In this document: piece after piece, positions 23,684 to 35,838 of the stretch
Position numbering within the stretch: the stretch's first letter is position 1
Layout of the letters: the number at the start of each line of letters is the position of its first letter
Source: Isoetes taiwanensis
Taxonomy: Eukaryota > Streptophyta > Lycopodiopsida > Isoetales > Isoetaceae
Assembly: GCA_021234155.1 (NCBI GenBank)
Contig: JAJEKV010000002.1
Coordinates: 35,384,128-35,448,127 of the forward strand
DNA: 64,000 nucleotides
Reading direction: 5' to 3'
Program-made: the position numbers and the translations under genes
The notes under the pieces: model-generated
Database searches by the model: none
The model's input: only the letters and a program-made list of their open reading frames with translations
What the model was told of the DNA's origin: nothing

Positions 23684-25410
23684 TGTGACGTTCCACATAT
23701 TTATACGCCTTTTTAAGTATAAATACGTGACACGTCACTATGAATAATTAATGGCACATTAATTATTCATAAGCTAAGGTTAGCTATGTTAATAATTAAA
23801 TTATAAAGGTGGAAACCTAACCTTAAACCCTAATTCGAATTTAGGGCTTAATCTAATATTAAAAGGGCCTAAAATACCAAATTAGTTAATATTAGCCAAC
23901 CCGGAGCTGCCACCTGGCCCAAATCGATTGGGCAAGGGAGAGTTACTAACTTGGAACCCAAATTGGGGTTTTGCACCCCATTTCCCCAATTGAATTAGGA
24001 GCAAGTGGAGATGGAGGAGGAGGAGCAGCCAGCCGAGGCACCCTTCAAACAAATCGACCAAGAGGATTTGGCGCCACCTTTGAGGAGCCGCTGGCCGAGC
24101 CGAAATTTGGCGCCACCTTTGCCAAGCACGCACTGCAGTGGGCTGCTGAAGCTGAGCACCAAATCCAAGGAAGATGGAAGCACCAAATGACAACGGGTCC
24201 AGCAGGAACTCAGGTGGGTGGCTAGTATAGCTTGGGAATTCTAGGGTAGCACCCCTGTTGGGCACTTGTAGTGTGTATTTCTTCTGTTCTCTCTGTGTTT
24301 TACTTATAGGAACTAACCCTTGATTGTAAAGGTAAGTTCTCTTTATATTCTGATTCTGGGTTTGCTCTTAAAGGATGGATTGATAGTTCTTTGCATAGTA
24401 TTACTCTGGAAATGGGGGAATTAAGGGGGGTAGAGACCTCTGAGCCATGATAGTAGGATGCTCCTAGGTAGATCCCTGTACTTCCCATTAGTTGCGGCCT
24501 GTGCACAAGAGCCCACCGGGTCATAGATGCTATGGTACTGGCTTAGCACCAGACAAGGAACACAGTGGTGAAGTGGAGGTGGGGTCTTGCACGAACATAA
24601 AAGGCTCCTGGGACTCCTATAGCGAGCTAGGGCGATGGCCCGGTCCGCGTAGGGGCGGGTATGGGTCCGACACTCCCAGGTGGGAAGGTGTGACCCGTAT
24701 GGGGCACCTTGCACTTTGAGTAGATTTAGGGTGAGTAAGTCGGATGCGGATGCGGGGGTGTGATGCGCGGCACGTATTCTCTAGCTTCGCCCATGGAGCC
24801 CACTGTGATTCTGGAAGGGGCGGCTTCCCCGACCTGCCTCATCGGGCCAGGGGCTTCATGAACCCCTGGAGTAGGCTCAGCAGGTGATGCCTTGAGCCTG
24901 CGTCTCAGGAAGGCTATAAGCGACGCCATAAGCGTGAATTGACCCATCGCAAAGTGTGCATGGGAGGGGCGGATGGAGTGGACAACCCTAGCCAATGTTC
25001 TATGCCCGCCAGCGCCATGTCAAGATTCTGTCTGGCGATCTCTTGAGGCCTAGCCGTCGGTCGATCCTCACCGAGTCCGAGGGGGGGTAGAACCATGGGT
25101 TTGGGGTGTTTTCTTAGGTTTAGATGCATATTCTTTGCCGTTGGTATTTGGATGGATATGCCACCCTTCGTGGTGGTTATTTATATGTGATTTATGCTGT
25201 GTGCTAACCCTTGTATTCACGCTTCCGCAACATAGGAGCCCCATTGAAGGCGTGGGCCGAATGACCCCTTCGTGTCCTTCTTTCGGGCATCGTATTATAG
25301 ATGGCCCGAAATAGACGGAGGGCCCTGCTCATGGCGGGTTGGTCGCCATGGGAGGGGAAAGTCCCCGTATGTATACGTCCGAGGGTCAGTATATGTTCGG
25401 GGCGTCCACA
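23684..25410 (+). repeat. 5' LTR of element A
   Basis: 1,727 bp, beginning TGTGACG and ending CGTCCACA. It aligns end to end with 32527-34245, which ends in the perfect complement CGTCACA. The copies differ by substitutions and numerous short indels, mostly in C/G-rich stretches. It carries no ORF of note. Confidence 0.92.
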
Positions 25411-25412
25411 AG

Positions 25413-25425
25413 TGGTATCGAGCCA
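25413..25425 (+). other. Primer-binding site of element A
   Basis: TGGTATCGAGCC starts 2 bp after the LTR. It is one base short of TGGTATCAGAGC, the sequence complementary to the 3' end of initiator tRNA-Met and used by many plant LTR elements. Element B has the intact form. Confidence 0.85.
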
Positions 25426-25856
25426 TGATTTTGGTGGACAGATCATAAAGACCGGCCATGTCAAACTCGTTAGATCGTTAGCTAGTGAGTGAGGATTTTG
25501 GAGTAGTATGAGATTTGGGTGGTGTAGTAGATGTCGTCATGATTGACTTAATTTGGTTTAAGTGGGATTAAGAGGAGTGTACCCGGTACGAAACCCTAAC
25601 CCTAAGTGGCGGGCAGGGGGTACCCGGGTGTTGCTGGCGACGGTGGCGACATCGAGGTAGGGGGTGCCCGCCACCCTAATTAAAAAAAAAAACCCTAACC
25701 CTAAGTGGCGGGTAGGGGGTACCCGGACGCTCCTGGCGGCCGTAGCAACGTCGAGGTCGAGCCGTAGCAACGTCGAGGCCCCTTTCTTTTAAAAAAATTT
25801 TTAGGGTTAAATTTTCAAAAAAATTAGTTAAAGGTAACTTCCCCCCCACCCCCTCT
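25426..25856 (+). other. Leader of element A, shared with element B
   Basis: ACTCGTTAGATCG, TAGTGAGTGAGGATTTT and the twice-present AAACCCTAACCCTAA..GGCGGGCAGGGGGTACCCGG block match 35210-35560 of element B. The two elements diverge after this. The repeated AAACCCTAACCCTAA motif is telomere-like but short. Confidence 0.8.
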
Positions 25857-26226
25857 CGTTTCGAACCCATGACCTCCCACTTCTAACCCAAGAGTCTTTC
25901 CATTTTGCCAACTCTCTTAATATAGGATATGATGTTCTCTCCCTTTATTATATACGTCTATAATCTGTTTTGCCTAGTTAAACATCCTTTTTTAAGCAAA
26001 AGGTACATCCTGGGATTGAACCCCTGACCTTTCGCAGCCAAGCTAACACCTTTACCAATGAGCCAACTTTCTTTTTATGTAATGTTTATATTTTATAAAC
26101 ATTCTTATACATATTTAATGTTTTATTTCTAGACCACAACTCTTTTTAAAAGAAAGGGGCATATTGTGGGATTGAACCCTTAACCTCCTACAACTAAGTC
26201 AACCCCTTTACCAATGGGCTAAGTTC
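25857..26226 (-). repeat. Three tandem tRNA-like units (~153-bp period)
   Basis: On the - strand three segments (26226-26166, 26070-26010 and 25917-25857) each have a D-arm-like sequence (TTAGCCCATTGGTAAAGG, TTGGCTCATTGGTAAAGG, TTGGCAAAATGGAAAG). Each then has a T-arm-like sequence (AGGGTTCAATCCC, GGGGTTCAATCCC, TGGGTTCGAAACG) at tRNA-like spacing. The AT-rich spacers are also alike. The promoter-box-like motifs suggest a tRNA-derived, SINE-like origin. None folds convincingly as a functional tRNA by eye. Confidence 0.65.
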
Positions 26227-28982
26227 CTCTATTGAGGAATATAATAGTTCTCATTTTATTTATAGTGGCTCTGTTTTCTATTTAAATTAGAAGACTACCT
26301 TCTATAGATCCACGTTGTGGAGGCAACAACTCATTTGGAGCAAGCTCTCTTGCCATAGCCGCCCGAGTAGCGGTCTTGCGATAGCCACGGGGAGTCAACC
26401 TCTCTACGCCATAGTCGGCCAGGATAAGCGGTTAACCATATATAAAGCTAGTATCCCTAGGAATAAACCGACCAAATGAAGCGGCGTAATCTAGCAAGTC
26501 CAGGCCAACTTGTTATGATAACATCAACTCACTTGGTGGGACTAATTCGAATTTAATTAATAACGACAGGGCAATTCTCTAGGATAGCAGCATGTGTTAT
26601 ATCCTTGGATATTCCTTAAGCGACGATAATAATATCCAGTTATCGGCGTTCCTCGACCTATATTTTTCTTTTGGTAGATGCCTTGATAACACAATTTCTT
26701 GGGCCTTGCCATGATTCAATCCATACTACATTCATATGCATTATATTAGACCTTATTCGACGTTATATAAGTAATGTTTTATAGACATAAGCGTAATTGC
26801 GTTGTCTCCCTCTAGTATCTAAACCTTGACTCGTCTCACTTCCTAGAAAGGATCTCTTCGCCCAACCAACTAGGGACTGCCATGCGGCACCCTTCTAGCT
26901 AGACCATGGGTAGCTTTAATCCTACCACCCTTCACTACTTTTTCTCAATGGTCATGTTCTTTTTGTGGACCATTTCCCCGGGACCACGATACATACCACG
27001 TAATGCGTAATGAGTGCTTGTGTTAGACCCCTACAATAGTGTTAACACCTTCATTCTAAATCAATCCCGGCTACAAACTTTAGTATTATTTTGTGCCAAA
27101 CCTCACCGCCCTATATGGCGTGAATAATTATCTGCGCCACACACGCGTCATCAACCTGACCCCATGACCTACCCTCTTTTGGGGTTCTTCCCTTTGTAAG
27201 GGTCCAATGACATCCAACTATTGTTGGCTATCCTCCTTCTAGGATATCTATCTTCTAGGATATCTAGATATGATCAGGGCAAAGTATTTCCAACCATTAT
27301 TTTAATGCCTAAAAGCGTCCACGAAGTCCATAAAATGAACTTACATATTCCAAGGGATTATGTGACTATCCCGAAGGACAATACCACACAAGACCTCGCA
27401 TAAGCTAGGCCTCCTCTATCCAGAGATCTTGTCTTCAAGTCTCTGAGGGTTCCTCATATGTCCTCATGGACGCTGCCAACATGGCATGACGTATAAATGC
27501 TATCTACCTATCTATTTAATTATTAAAAATGTCTTTGGTAAATTCAATTCACCATCTTGTCCTAGGACATGGAAGTCTTCTTCCTTAAGTCATACATCAA
27601 ATCTTTAAAGAGTTTTTCAGCTCTTGCTGCCTTTCAAGCCGCAGGTATATCTTCGCATGTTAGCAAGGATTACCCTTCATGTTAGACAATAACCTTTCTA
27701 CTCAGATTGCTAAACATCTTTAATAAGGGTCCTCAGTATTCCGACCCTTACGCCTGCTACAACGTACACAACTCACCGTTTTGTTGTGACCTTTACTCAG
27801 TAGAGTCACCAATCCAATTACTCCTTTACGTATTCATCAATCGTCTTGTGGCTTCTAAGCCGCTATTATATGTTCCCTATATTGTTGACCCACCTATCAT
27901 TGGGGGTTATGATTCAACGTTGTTCTACATCCTCCAAATGTTAGTTATTACATTTCTCTGTCATGATGTTATGTTGTTGTTCTGGCATTCTAAATGACTT
28001 GGCATCCTCATTTAAGCCATAGTCATGGCCTAAGAGCGGGTGAGCCTTCGTACTAATCCTAAATTACCTGGAGTCATCAAGGTGTCTACCTGGTATTTTA
28101 TGAGTCTTCCTACAATACCGACATTTGATATAACCTGGACTTGTATCCATGTTCGAGTCCTGTATATTCTGACTTACACCTCCATGTAACCCATGCTTTT
28201 CCCCTCTGCCTGATCCAGGTATGGATCATGTGGGAAAGATAGTCTTAAGTGTCTATGCAAAACACATTTGAACTTCTAGCAAGTACCTGCTATTTGCTAC
28301 TCATCCTAGAATTGTACTATTGTACTATTCAACTCCATCATCTTGACCTTTATTTTGTGGGCCCTTGACATTTATTTCAAGTGCCAACTACCCTAGCATG
28401 CAATGGATTGACGGTCCTTTGTGCATTTCGAATATAGCTCCATACCCTTTAGTAGTAACTTTGGAGTACACTCATTTTTCTCTCCTTCTATGGCTACTTG
28501 GATTACTTCTCCAAGATGTTTATCATATATGTACATGGTATGTACATAATAAACATATCCCACAATACTAGAGCTCTGCTCTAACGTAGCTAAAATATAA
28601 CCTTCGTAGTTCTTATGATGTGGATGTACCACTTACTTCCCAAATGGGCAGGGGCCAACTCTATGTTGGACTTGTACATCTTTGATGTATTCACATGTGC
28701 GGGCCGATGAAGATGCGTGACCTACCCATGTATAGAGGGTTGCTGATGGCGGGGCTTTTCGGTTTACCTTATCTACATGTGTTACCTTTTTGTTACGGTG
28801 ATGTTTGATATCGGACTTCGGTCCTTAAACCTTCTTATGATAAGTCCTTGGTGCTTAAACTCTTCCATGTTTTAAGCTTTCATGCTATTACCTTTGGAAA
28901 TAAGGAATTACCTTCCTTTTTATGTATACTTTCTTCTATTGCAGTTTTAGATTAACAGTCATTTGTTTGACTAACCCCAATC
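26227..28982. other. Interior of element A, no coding region seen
   Basis: AT-rich, stop-rich on both strands, with many CCT/TATC-type short words. I tried to recognise retrotransposon protein motifs in the open stretches (for example 27707-27997) and found none. It could be a hypermutated pol region. Confidence 0.4.
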
Positions 28983-29133
28983 TTTGAGGACAGCATTAGT
29001 TCTAAGAGGGGAGAATGTGACATTCCGCGTATTTATCACGGTATCATTATAAATAAGGCGACCGTCACCCAATAAAGATGCGCCACCATGGAGTATCTTA
29101 ACCTAAGGGGTTGACCTAAAAGGGATGAATTTA
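28983..29133 (+). repeat. Internal purine tract plus LTR start fragment
   Basis: TTTGAGGACAGCATTAG..AAGAGGGGAGAA followed by TGTGACATTCC at 29016 repeats the junction found at 32490-32540 (CGAGGACAGCATCAC..GGTGGGGAGAA then TGTGACGTTCC). The LTR-like match to element B's start extends to GACCTAAAAGGGA (about 29133) and then ends. It is a 3'-LTR beginning buried inside element A. Confidence 0.75.
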
Positions 29134-32100
29134 AACTTATGGTACTTTAACCCGTACACATAAACTATAATTTTCCCATGGGATTATGCCATAGTTCCAA
29201 AGGTTTCTACCATAGTCCAAGGCCTTTTCTAAAGGTTCGATTCGGTTAATTTCGCGTTTAGCCATGTTTTGTCACACCTAACCTATTTTTCTTAAATTAG
29301 CATGTCAACCTCAACTTTTGATCCCTTTGAATGTTTGTCGTCTTTGGCTCCCTCATAATGAAGCGGAGGCACTAAAAACCTCTGGTCTTCTAATAGGAAA
29401 CCCAATGTTTCAATCTTAGTTAGTAACCGCCATATGATTATCCAATTCCTTACCCTCTTAAGGGTTTCAAAGTCATAATCTCTAACGGGTCTATGCATGA
29501 AGGCAACGGATCCTCCGGCCTCTACTTAGGTACCTACAATTGTTTCCCCGAGGTGGGGTAACTCTTAGGATATATGGACTCTTGGTCTATATAATCTCAC
29601 CCCTTCTAATCTATACCTCTCGTCTTGATTTTTATCGGGACATGGAATTTCTATCTATTGCCCTCTTCTCGGTTATCCCTAAAGATGTAATCACCAAAGT
29701 CGTCGTACTCCTTCTTCTCTTACTGTCAGGGGGCGCGATTTGATATATCTTTTATTCCCAAAACCAAATAAATGCTCTCGACTTATAGCGTTGAAGTAAT
29801 TCATTCATATCTGGAACCTTTGGTAGTTAACCTCTCATTATCGGTTATTCCAATACAGTTCCAACCATCCTCGGGATGTTCTTCAATGTGACGTCACCCA
29901 GGTATATGCTAGACTTACTCTAGCTATTCTCATTGATTTAAACTCTTCTCATCTCCCTTAGTAATAGCTTGAGTGCATATCTGCGGTGGACCATACCTTA
30001 ACCCAATATCTTAGGTATATAAGCATATCATTATGCTTCTTACGTAAACATTGCCACGTAGCGTGCCACCAGCCTTATGCGAATATTCTACCATCTTCCA
30101 ATATGACATACATGCGGATGTCTGTCGACATCCTTGATATCCTCGCTAGTGTAGTATTTGATACTACTAAGTCCTTCCAACATCCAAGACCGCTACGTTG
30201 TTATTATATGATATAGTAACATGTATGCACCAACCTTAAGTCTACACTCATATGTAACTTCGTTGACATAGGCATCTAGTTATATTCCTACTTGCGACCA
30301 ACTTATTTCCTCAACTTGGTTATCGGTACCCTAGACATGTCTCTAGTCTTAGTTTGCCTTGGTCCTCAACCTCTAGTCATAACTTCCACACGGGCAAATG
30401 CCATCTTAAGTTCCTTGTGGACATGTTTGATCTCTAGTATAAGAACTCTTATCTTCATTACTTCAGGTATTCATATGGAATGTGAACTAAAAGTTCTAGT
30501 ATATATCCTATCTTCTTTTAGTTATGTTTTTCTATTAAATGGTCCTAGTACACATATACCAACGCGGAGTTACTCCTTGGAATATACACACCATACCAAG
30601 TCCAGACCACATCCTCCTTGGTGAGATGTTCATTGGGAGCCTACCTTGTTCATACTCTAGACTTAGGTATATTCAGCGTTCTATATTGAAACGTTGTTTA
30701 CAACAACTTTCAAGCACCTCTTGTCTCCCACTTGTCGTGTGGGTACATTACTTGCCTTCCTAATGTATCATTAGTTGAAGGTCAACTTTCCTTCATAGTC
30801 TGGCTTCACCAAAGATCCAACATACCATGCAGTTTTTTTTAGATGCTTGTGCCTATTCCTCCCAATTGTCCTCTTCTCTTGACCTTATGTGCAAACCACG
30901 TTCCACATTATTGTCGGTCTCTTATTCGGCATCTCCATGTTCCCGGCCGGACATCGGATGTGTCCATTTCCTTAAATTATATCCGCCGTAATGGTCATGC
31001 ATTTGACCAAGCGTCATTGGCGTATCCAAGTGACTATGTCGTCATCTTATTCATGCACCCCCTTGCATTGTTATTGCACACCTCGGGAACACCAATCTTC
31101 TTACGAAGCGTAGCATTATATCGTAATTTTATAATCCGTAGTTTATGGATCCACATCCTCATACAACATTATTCTCGACCTTTCTGCGAGTCATACCTCC
31201 ATTCAAGTGGCAATAGCTATAAAATGTCGAAACCTACACTTACGAAGTGGTCTTCCTTTTCGGGAGCTGGGTACTTATAATTCAGATCCACCTTAACCTA
31301 GTACCTCTCTAGCGTGGTCGATGGTAGATAATCATAAACCACTTCTCCATCGGATATATGGTGCTATATCCGGTCTCCTTCTACGTGGAATGGCAATATC
31401 CATCATTATATAATAGCCTCAAAGCGAGACCGGGCATGTCTTCGCCCGTGGACACCATAGTCACAACTGTCCTTACGTGATCTGAGGAGGATTGCATGGC
31501 CATAGCTTTTGCCGGATAGCGACCCCGGCGGTACCCGTTTCGTCGAATGTATCCGTGAGATGTACCTATAAATATAAGGGTAATGCGTATGTGTGACAAA
31601 TTTGAAAATAATAATAATATGAATAAGTAATTCAAAGGCGCAAGAAGCGTGAATATAACCTATGGTTAAGATAGACTAGAATAGAGTGAGCGTATGGAAA
31701 CATTAAAGATAATTAAAAGGAACTATTTAAACACATAATCAAACATAACAAAAGGAGATAATTATGTATGTCTTACACAAGCTTCTGAGAGAATAACGAG
31801 ACTTAGATTATCTTAGAAGGTTAGGACTAGTAATGGATGAAGAACGTGTGCCTGTAGTTCATATTAGAGTATAGGGGTAAAAATGTCACTGCCGGTACGA
31901 TAAAATTGTATTAAAGGGTAAGTCTAAATGTGAGGGGCATGTCAAATACTGAGGATAGGACCTTATAAGTTGTCAAAACTATAATAACATAGGAAAACAA
32001 AAGTCGACACCAAAATTAAATTAGCGCTGGCTGTAATTAAATGGATTGCAAAGCGACGGGAGAATATAATACATATACACAGAAGTTAATATCATTAGAA

Positions 32101-32511
32101 TCACTTTCTACTAAACAGTGCGAGCTTAATAACTCCGTATCATAATATAAGAACAAATAGAAGTTGCTTGTGTGCGTATTTTGTCCATAATACATAATCA
32201 ATTACACGCGTGTGTATAGAAACAATGAATTCAAAATTAGCCATACTCTGAATAGAATACAATAGAAAGCGATTGAGACTTCCACACACCTTGATTTGTA
32301 ATGATCGGGGTCTAATCTATACCTCTACCTTCTATATCCCGGACTTATAAATTGCACATTACAAGTCATTTCAAACTTAATCACTTTGAGCGTGACAAAG
32401 TGCATTGTGATCTATAATCTCACGCTATCTCTTTAAGGAGGAGACTTCCTCCCAATGCGATGTATGGGCCCACGGCAAGAGTAGTCTTGATCTTCGAGGA
32501 CAGCATCACTT
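29134..32511. other. Interior of element A, distal part, no coding region seen
   Basis: Similar stop-rich, AT-rich sequence. Open frames at 30292-30624 and 30843-31280 lack any motif I recognise. From about 31640 to 32300 the sequence becomes more A-rich on the + strand, a change in base skew. Confidence 0.4.
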
Positions 32512-32526
32512 TTAAGGTGGGGAGAA
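32512..32526 (+). other. Polypurine tract of element A
   Basis: AAGGTGGGGAGAA directly precedes the 3' LTR. This is the expected primer for plus-strand DNA synthesis in LTR elements. Confidence 0.85.
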
Positions 32527-34245
32527 TGTGACGTTCCACATATTTATACGCCTTTTTAAGTATAAATATGTGACACGTCACTATGAATAATTAATGGCAC
32601 ATTAATTATTCATAAGCTAAGGTTAGCTATGTTAATAATTAAATTATAAAGGTGGAAACCTAACCTTAAACCCTAATTCGAATTTAGGGCTTAATCTAAT
32701 ATTAAAAGGGCCTAAAATACCAAATTAGTTAATATTAGCCAACCCGGAGCTGCCACCTGGCCCAAATCGATTGGGCAAGGGAGAGTTACTAACTTGGAAC
32801 CCAAATTGGGGTTTTGCACCCCCATTTCCCCCAATTCGAATTAGGAGCAAGTGGAGATGGAGGAGGAGGAGCAGCAGCCAGGCACCCTTGACAAATCGAC
32901 CAAGAGCTGGCGTCACCTTTGAGGAGCTGGCGCTGAAATTTGGCGCCACCTTTGCCAAGCACGCATACTGTGTAGCTGAAGCCGAGCACCAAATCCAAGG
33001 AAGATGGAAGCACCAAATGACAACGGGTCCAGCCGAGGGAACTTCGGGTGGGTGGCTAGTATAGCTTGGGAATTCTAGGGTAGCACCCTGTTGGGCACTT
33101 GTAGTGTGTATTTCTTACATTCTCTCTGTGTTTTACTTGTAGGAACTAACCCTTGATTGTAAAGGTAAGTTCTCTTTTTATTACGATTCGGGGTTTGCTC
33201 TTAAAGGATGGATTGATAGTTCTTTGCATAGTATTACTCGGAAATGGGGGAATTAGGGGGGTAGAGACCTCCGAGCCATGATAGTAGGATGCTCCTAGGT
33301 AGATCCTGTACTTCCCATTAGTTGGGGGCTGTGGCACAAGAGCCCACTTAGGGTCATAGATGCTATGGTGCGGCTTAGCACCGGACAAGGAACACAGTGG
33401 TGAAGTGGAGGTGGGGTCTTGCACCTAACATAAAAGGCTCTGGGACTCCTATAGCGAGCTAGACCGATAGCCGGTCCACGTGAGGGGCGGGTATGGGTCC
33501 GACACTCCCCAGGTGGGAAGGTGTGACCCGTATGGGGCACCTTGCACTTTGAGTAGATTTAGGGTGAGTAAATTGGATGCACGGGACGGGGGTGTTGATG
33601 CGAGACGTATTCTCTAGCTTCGCCCATGGAGCCTTTGTGATTACGGAAGGGGACGCTTCCACGACACGCCTCATCGGACCAGGGGCTTCATGAACCCTGG
33701 AGTAGGCTCGGCGGGGTGATGCCTTGAGCTGCGTCTCCGGGAAGGCTATAGCGGCGCCATAGCGTGAATTGACCCATCGCAAAGTGTGCACGGGAGGGGC
33801 GGATGGAGTGGACAACCCTAGCCAATGTTCTATGCCCGATAGCGCCATGTCAAGATTACGTCTCGCTGATCTCTTGAGGCCTAGCCGTCGGTCGATCCTC
33901 CTCACCGAGTGCGAGCAGGGGGTAGAACCATGGGTTTGGGGTGTTTTCTTAGGTTTAGATGCATATTCTTTGCCGTTGGTATTTGGATGGATATGCCACC
34001 CTTCGTGGTGGTTATTTATATGTGATTTATGCTGTGTGCTAACCCTTGTATTCACGCTTCCGCAACGTAGGAGCCCCATTGAAGGCGTGGGCCGAATGAC
34101 CCCTTCGTGTCCTTCTTTCGGGCATCGTATTATAGATGGCCCGAAATAGACGGAGGGCCCTGCTCATGGCGGGTTGGTCGCCATGGGAGGGGAAAGTCCC
34201 CGTATGTATACGTCCGAGGGTCGTATATGTTCAGGGAGCGTCACA
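32527..34245 (+). repeat. 3' LTR of element A
   Basis: 1,719 bp, beginning TGTGACG and ending CGTCACA, a 7-bp terminal inverted repeat. The first ~300 bp are almost identical to the 5' LTR apart from single substitutions. Later parts show clustered indels, for example around 32868-32940. Confidence 0.92.
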
Positions 34246-35188
34246 CTAGAGAGATCCCTGTATTTCCCATTAGATGCGGCCTGTGTACAGGAGACCACCG
34301 GGTCATAGATGCTATGGAATGGCTTAGCACCAGAAAAGGGACGCAGTGGTGAAGTGGGGGTGGGGTCTTGCATGAACATAAAAGGCTCCTGAGACTCCTA
34401 CAGTGGGCTAGGCCTGATAGCCGGTCACGTGGAGGGCCGGGTATGGGTCTGACACTCCCTGAGTGTAGAGGTGTGACCCGTATGGGGCACCATGCACTTT
34501 GAGTAGATTTAGGGTGAGTAAGTCGGGTATGGATGCGGGGGTCGCTGATGCAGCACGTATTCTCTAGCTCACCCATGGAACCACTGCGATCCTGGAAGGG
34601 GACACTTCCCTGACCTGCCTCGTCGGACTAGGGCTTCATGAACCCTGGAGCAGGCTCAAAGGGTGATGCCTTGAGTCTGCGTCTCCGGAAGGCTATAGTG
34701 ATGCCATAGCATGAATCGACCCATCTGCAAAGTGTGCACAGGAGGGGCGGATGGAGTGGACAACCCTAGCCGATGTTCTATGCCAGCCAACGCCAGGTTA
34801 TACCTCTGTCCGTTGATCTCTTGAGACCGAGCCGTCAGTCCACCCTCACAGGAGTCCGAACCGGGGTAGAACCTGGGGTTTGGGGTGTTTTCCTTAGGAT
34901 TAGATGCATATTCTTTGCCGTTAGTATTTGGATGGATGTGCCACCCTTCGTGGTGGTTATTTATATATGATTTATGCTGTGTGCTAATATGTATTCACGC
35001 TTTCGCGACTTAGGAGTCCCATTGGAGGCGTGGGCCGAATGACACCTCCGTGTCCTTCACTCGGGCATCTCTCTACGGATGGCCCGGGATAGACGGAGGG
35101 CCCTGCTCATGGCGAGATGGTTGCCATGGGAGGGGAAAGTCCCCGTATGTATACGGCCGGGGGTCGTATATATTCAGGGAGCGTCACA
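34246..35188 (+). mobile_element. Element B, 5' LTR, second part
   Basis: After CTAGA the sequence resumes mid-LTR (GATCCCTGTATTTCCCATTAG) and follows LTR A's 3' half to ..GGGAGCGTCACA at 35188. It differs from both LTR A copies by substitutions, so it belongs to an older or different family member. With 23200-23683 it makes an LTR of about 1.42 kb, split by element A. Confidence 0.9.
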
Positions 35189-35189
35189 G

Positions 35190-35201
35190 TGGTATCAGAG
35201 C
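35190..35201 (+). other. Primer-binding site of element B
   Basis: TGGTATCAGAGC, an exact match to the initiator-tRNA-Met-complementary sequence common in plant LTR elements, 1 bp after the LTR end. It marks the start of B's internal region on the + strand. Confidence 0.93.
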
Positions 35202-35753
35202 ATGGTTTTAAGAAACCAAACTATTGCACCGGCCACATACTAACTCGTTAGATCGCTATTTAGTGAGTGAGGATTTTTGGAGTAGTTTGAGATTTGGGCG
35301 GTGTAGTAGATGCTGTGATGATTAATTTAATGCGGGTTAAGTGTAATTTTGGGATGTGTACCCGGTGCGAAACCCTAACCCTAAGTGGCGGGCAGGGGGT
35401 ACCCGGGTGTTGCTGGCGACGGTGGCGAGGTCAAGATAGGGCTTGCCCGCAGCCCTAATCTGAAAAAAAAAAAAAAACCCTAACCCTAATCGGCGGGCAG
35501 GGGATACCCGGACGCTTCTGGCGGCCGTAGCGGGGTCGGGATAGGGCGTGCCCGCCGCCCTAAAACGCGATTCCGCCAGTTGGTCGGGGAATCTGGTCCT
35601 AGGATGCCCAAAAAGTCATACGTGGCAGGCGGCACTAGGCTGGTGACGCTAGGTTCAGCGATGCCCCTAGAGTTGCCCCTAGGATCCGAAAACTTCCTCA
35701 AGGCGGGATTTAATCCTGCCTACAAAGTGTGCATGTATGGCCAAAGTTTTGCC
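35202..35753 (+). other. Leader of element B
   Basis: Shared with element A for about 360 bp (AACTCGTTAGATCG to the second AACCCTAACCCTAA..GGATACCCGGACG block, with a 15-base A-run at 35463), then unique GC-rich sequence. No ORF that I would call a gene. Confidence 0.7.
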
Positions 35754-35838
35754 CAACGGATGTGTGGTGAGTTGGTATAGGCCTAGTAATGCCAAAATGA
35801 ATGTGCACTTGGTCAGGGGTTCAAACCCTGGCCAGTGT
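35754..35838 (+). other. tRNA-like segment in the leader of element B
   Basis: A D-arm/A-box-like GTGGTGAGTTGGTATAGG is followed about 45 bases later by a T-arm/B-box-like TCAGGGGTTCAAACCCTGG (CAGGG/CCCTG stem). It resembles the tRNA-like units of element A but on the opposite strand. A bona fide tRNA is unlikely because I see no matching acceptor arms. Confidence 0.5.

Larger units (their letters stand above)
23684..34245 (+). mobile_element. Element A: LTR retrotransposon, 10.56 kb, apparently non-autonomous
   Basis: Complete by structure: 5' LTR, primer-binding site, internal region of about 7.1 kb, purine tract, 3' LTR and flanking CTAGA duplication. The internal part has no recognisable gag, protease, reverse transcriptase or integrase. 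The longest open frame (30843-31280, 145 codons) looks random. Long LTRs with a large non-coding interior match the LARD class (large retrotransposon derivative), although extreme decay of a Ty3-type element is possible. It would depend on proteins from a related autonomous element. Confidence 0.88.

Noticed and set aside
25857-26226. Functional tRNA genes
   Set aside because: A- and B-box-like blocks are present but no convincing acceptor stem or anticodon arm could be paired by eye. The tandem array inside a retrotransposon leader argues for derived repeats.
30843-31280. 145-codon ORF inside element A as gag or pol
   Set aside because: No zinc knuckle, protease, RT or integrase motif; length and composition are compatible with chance.
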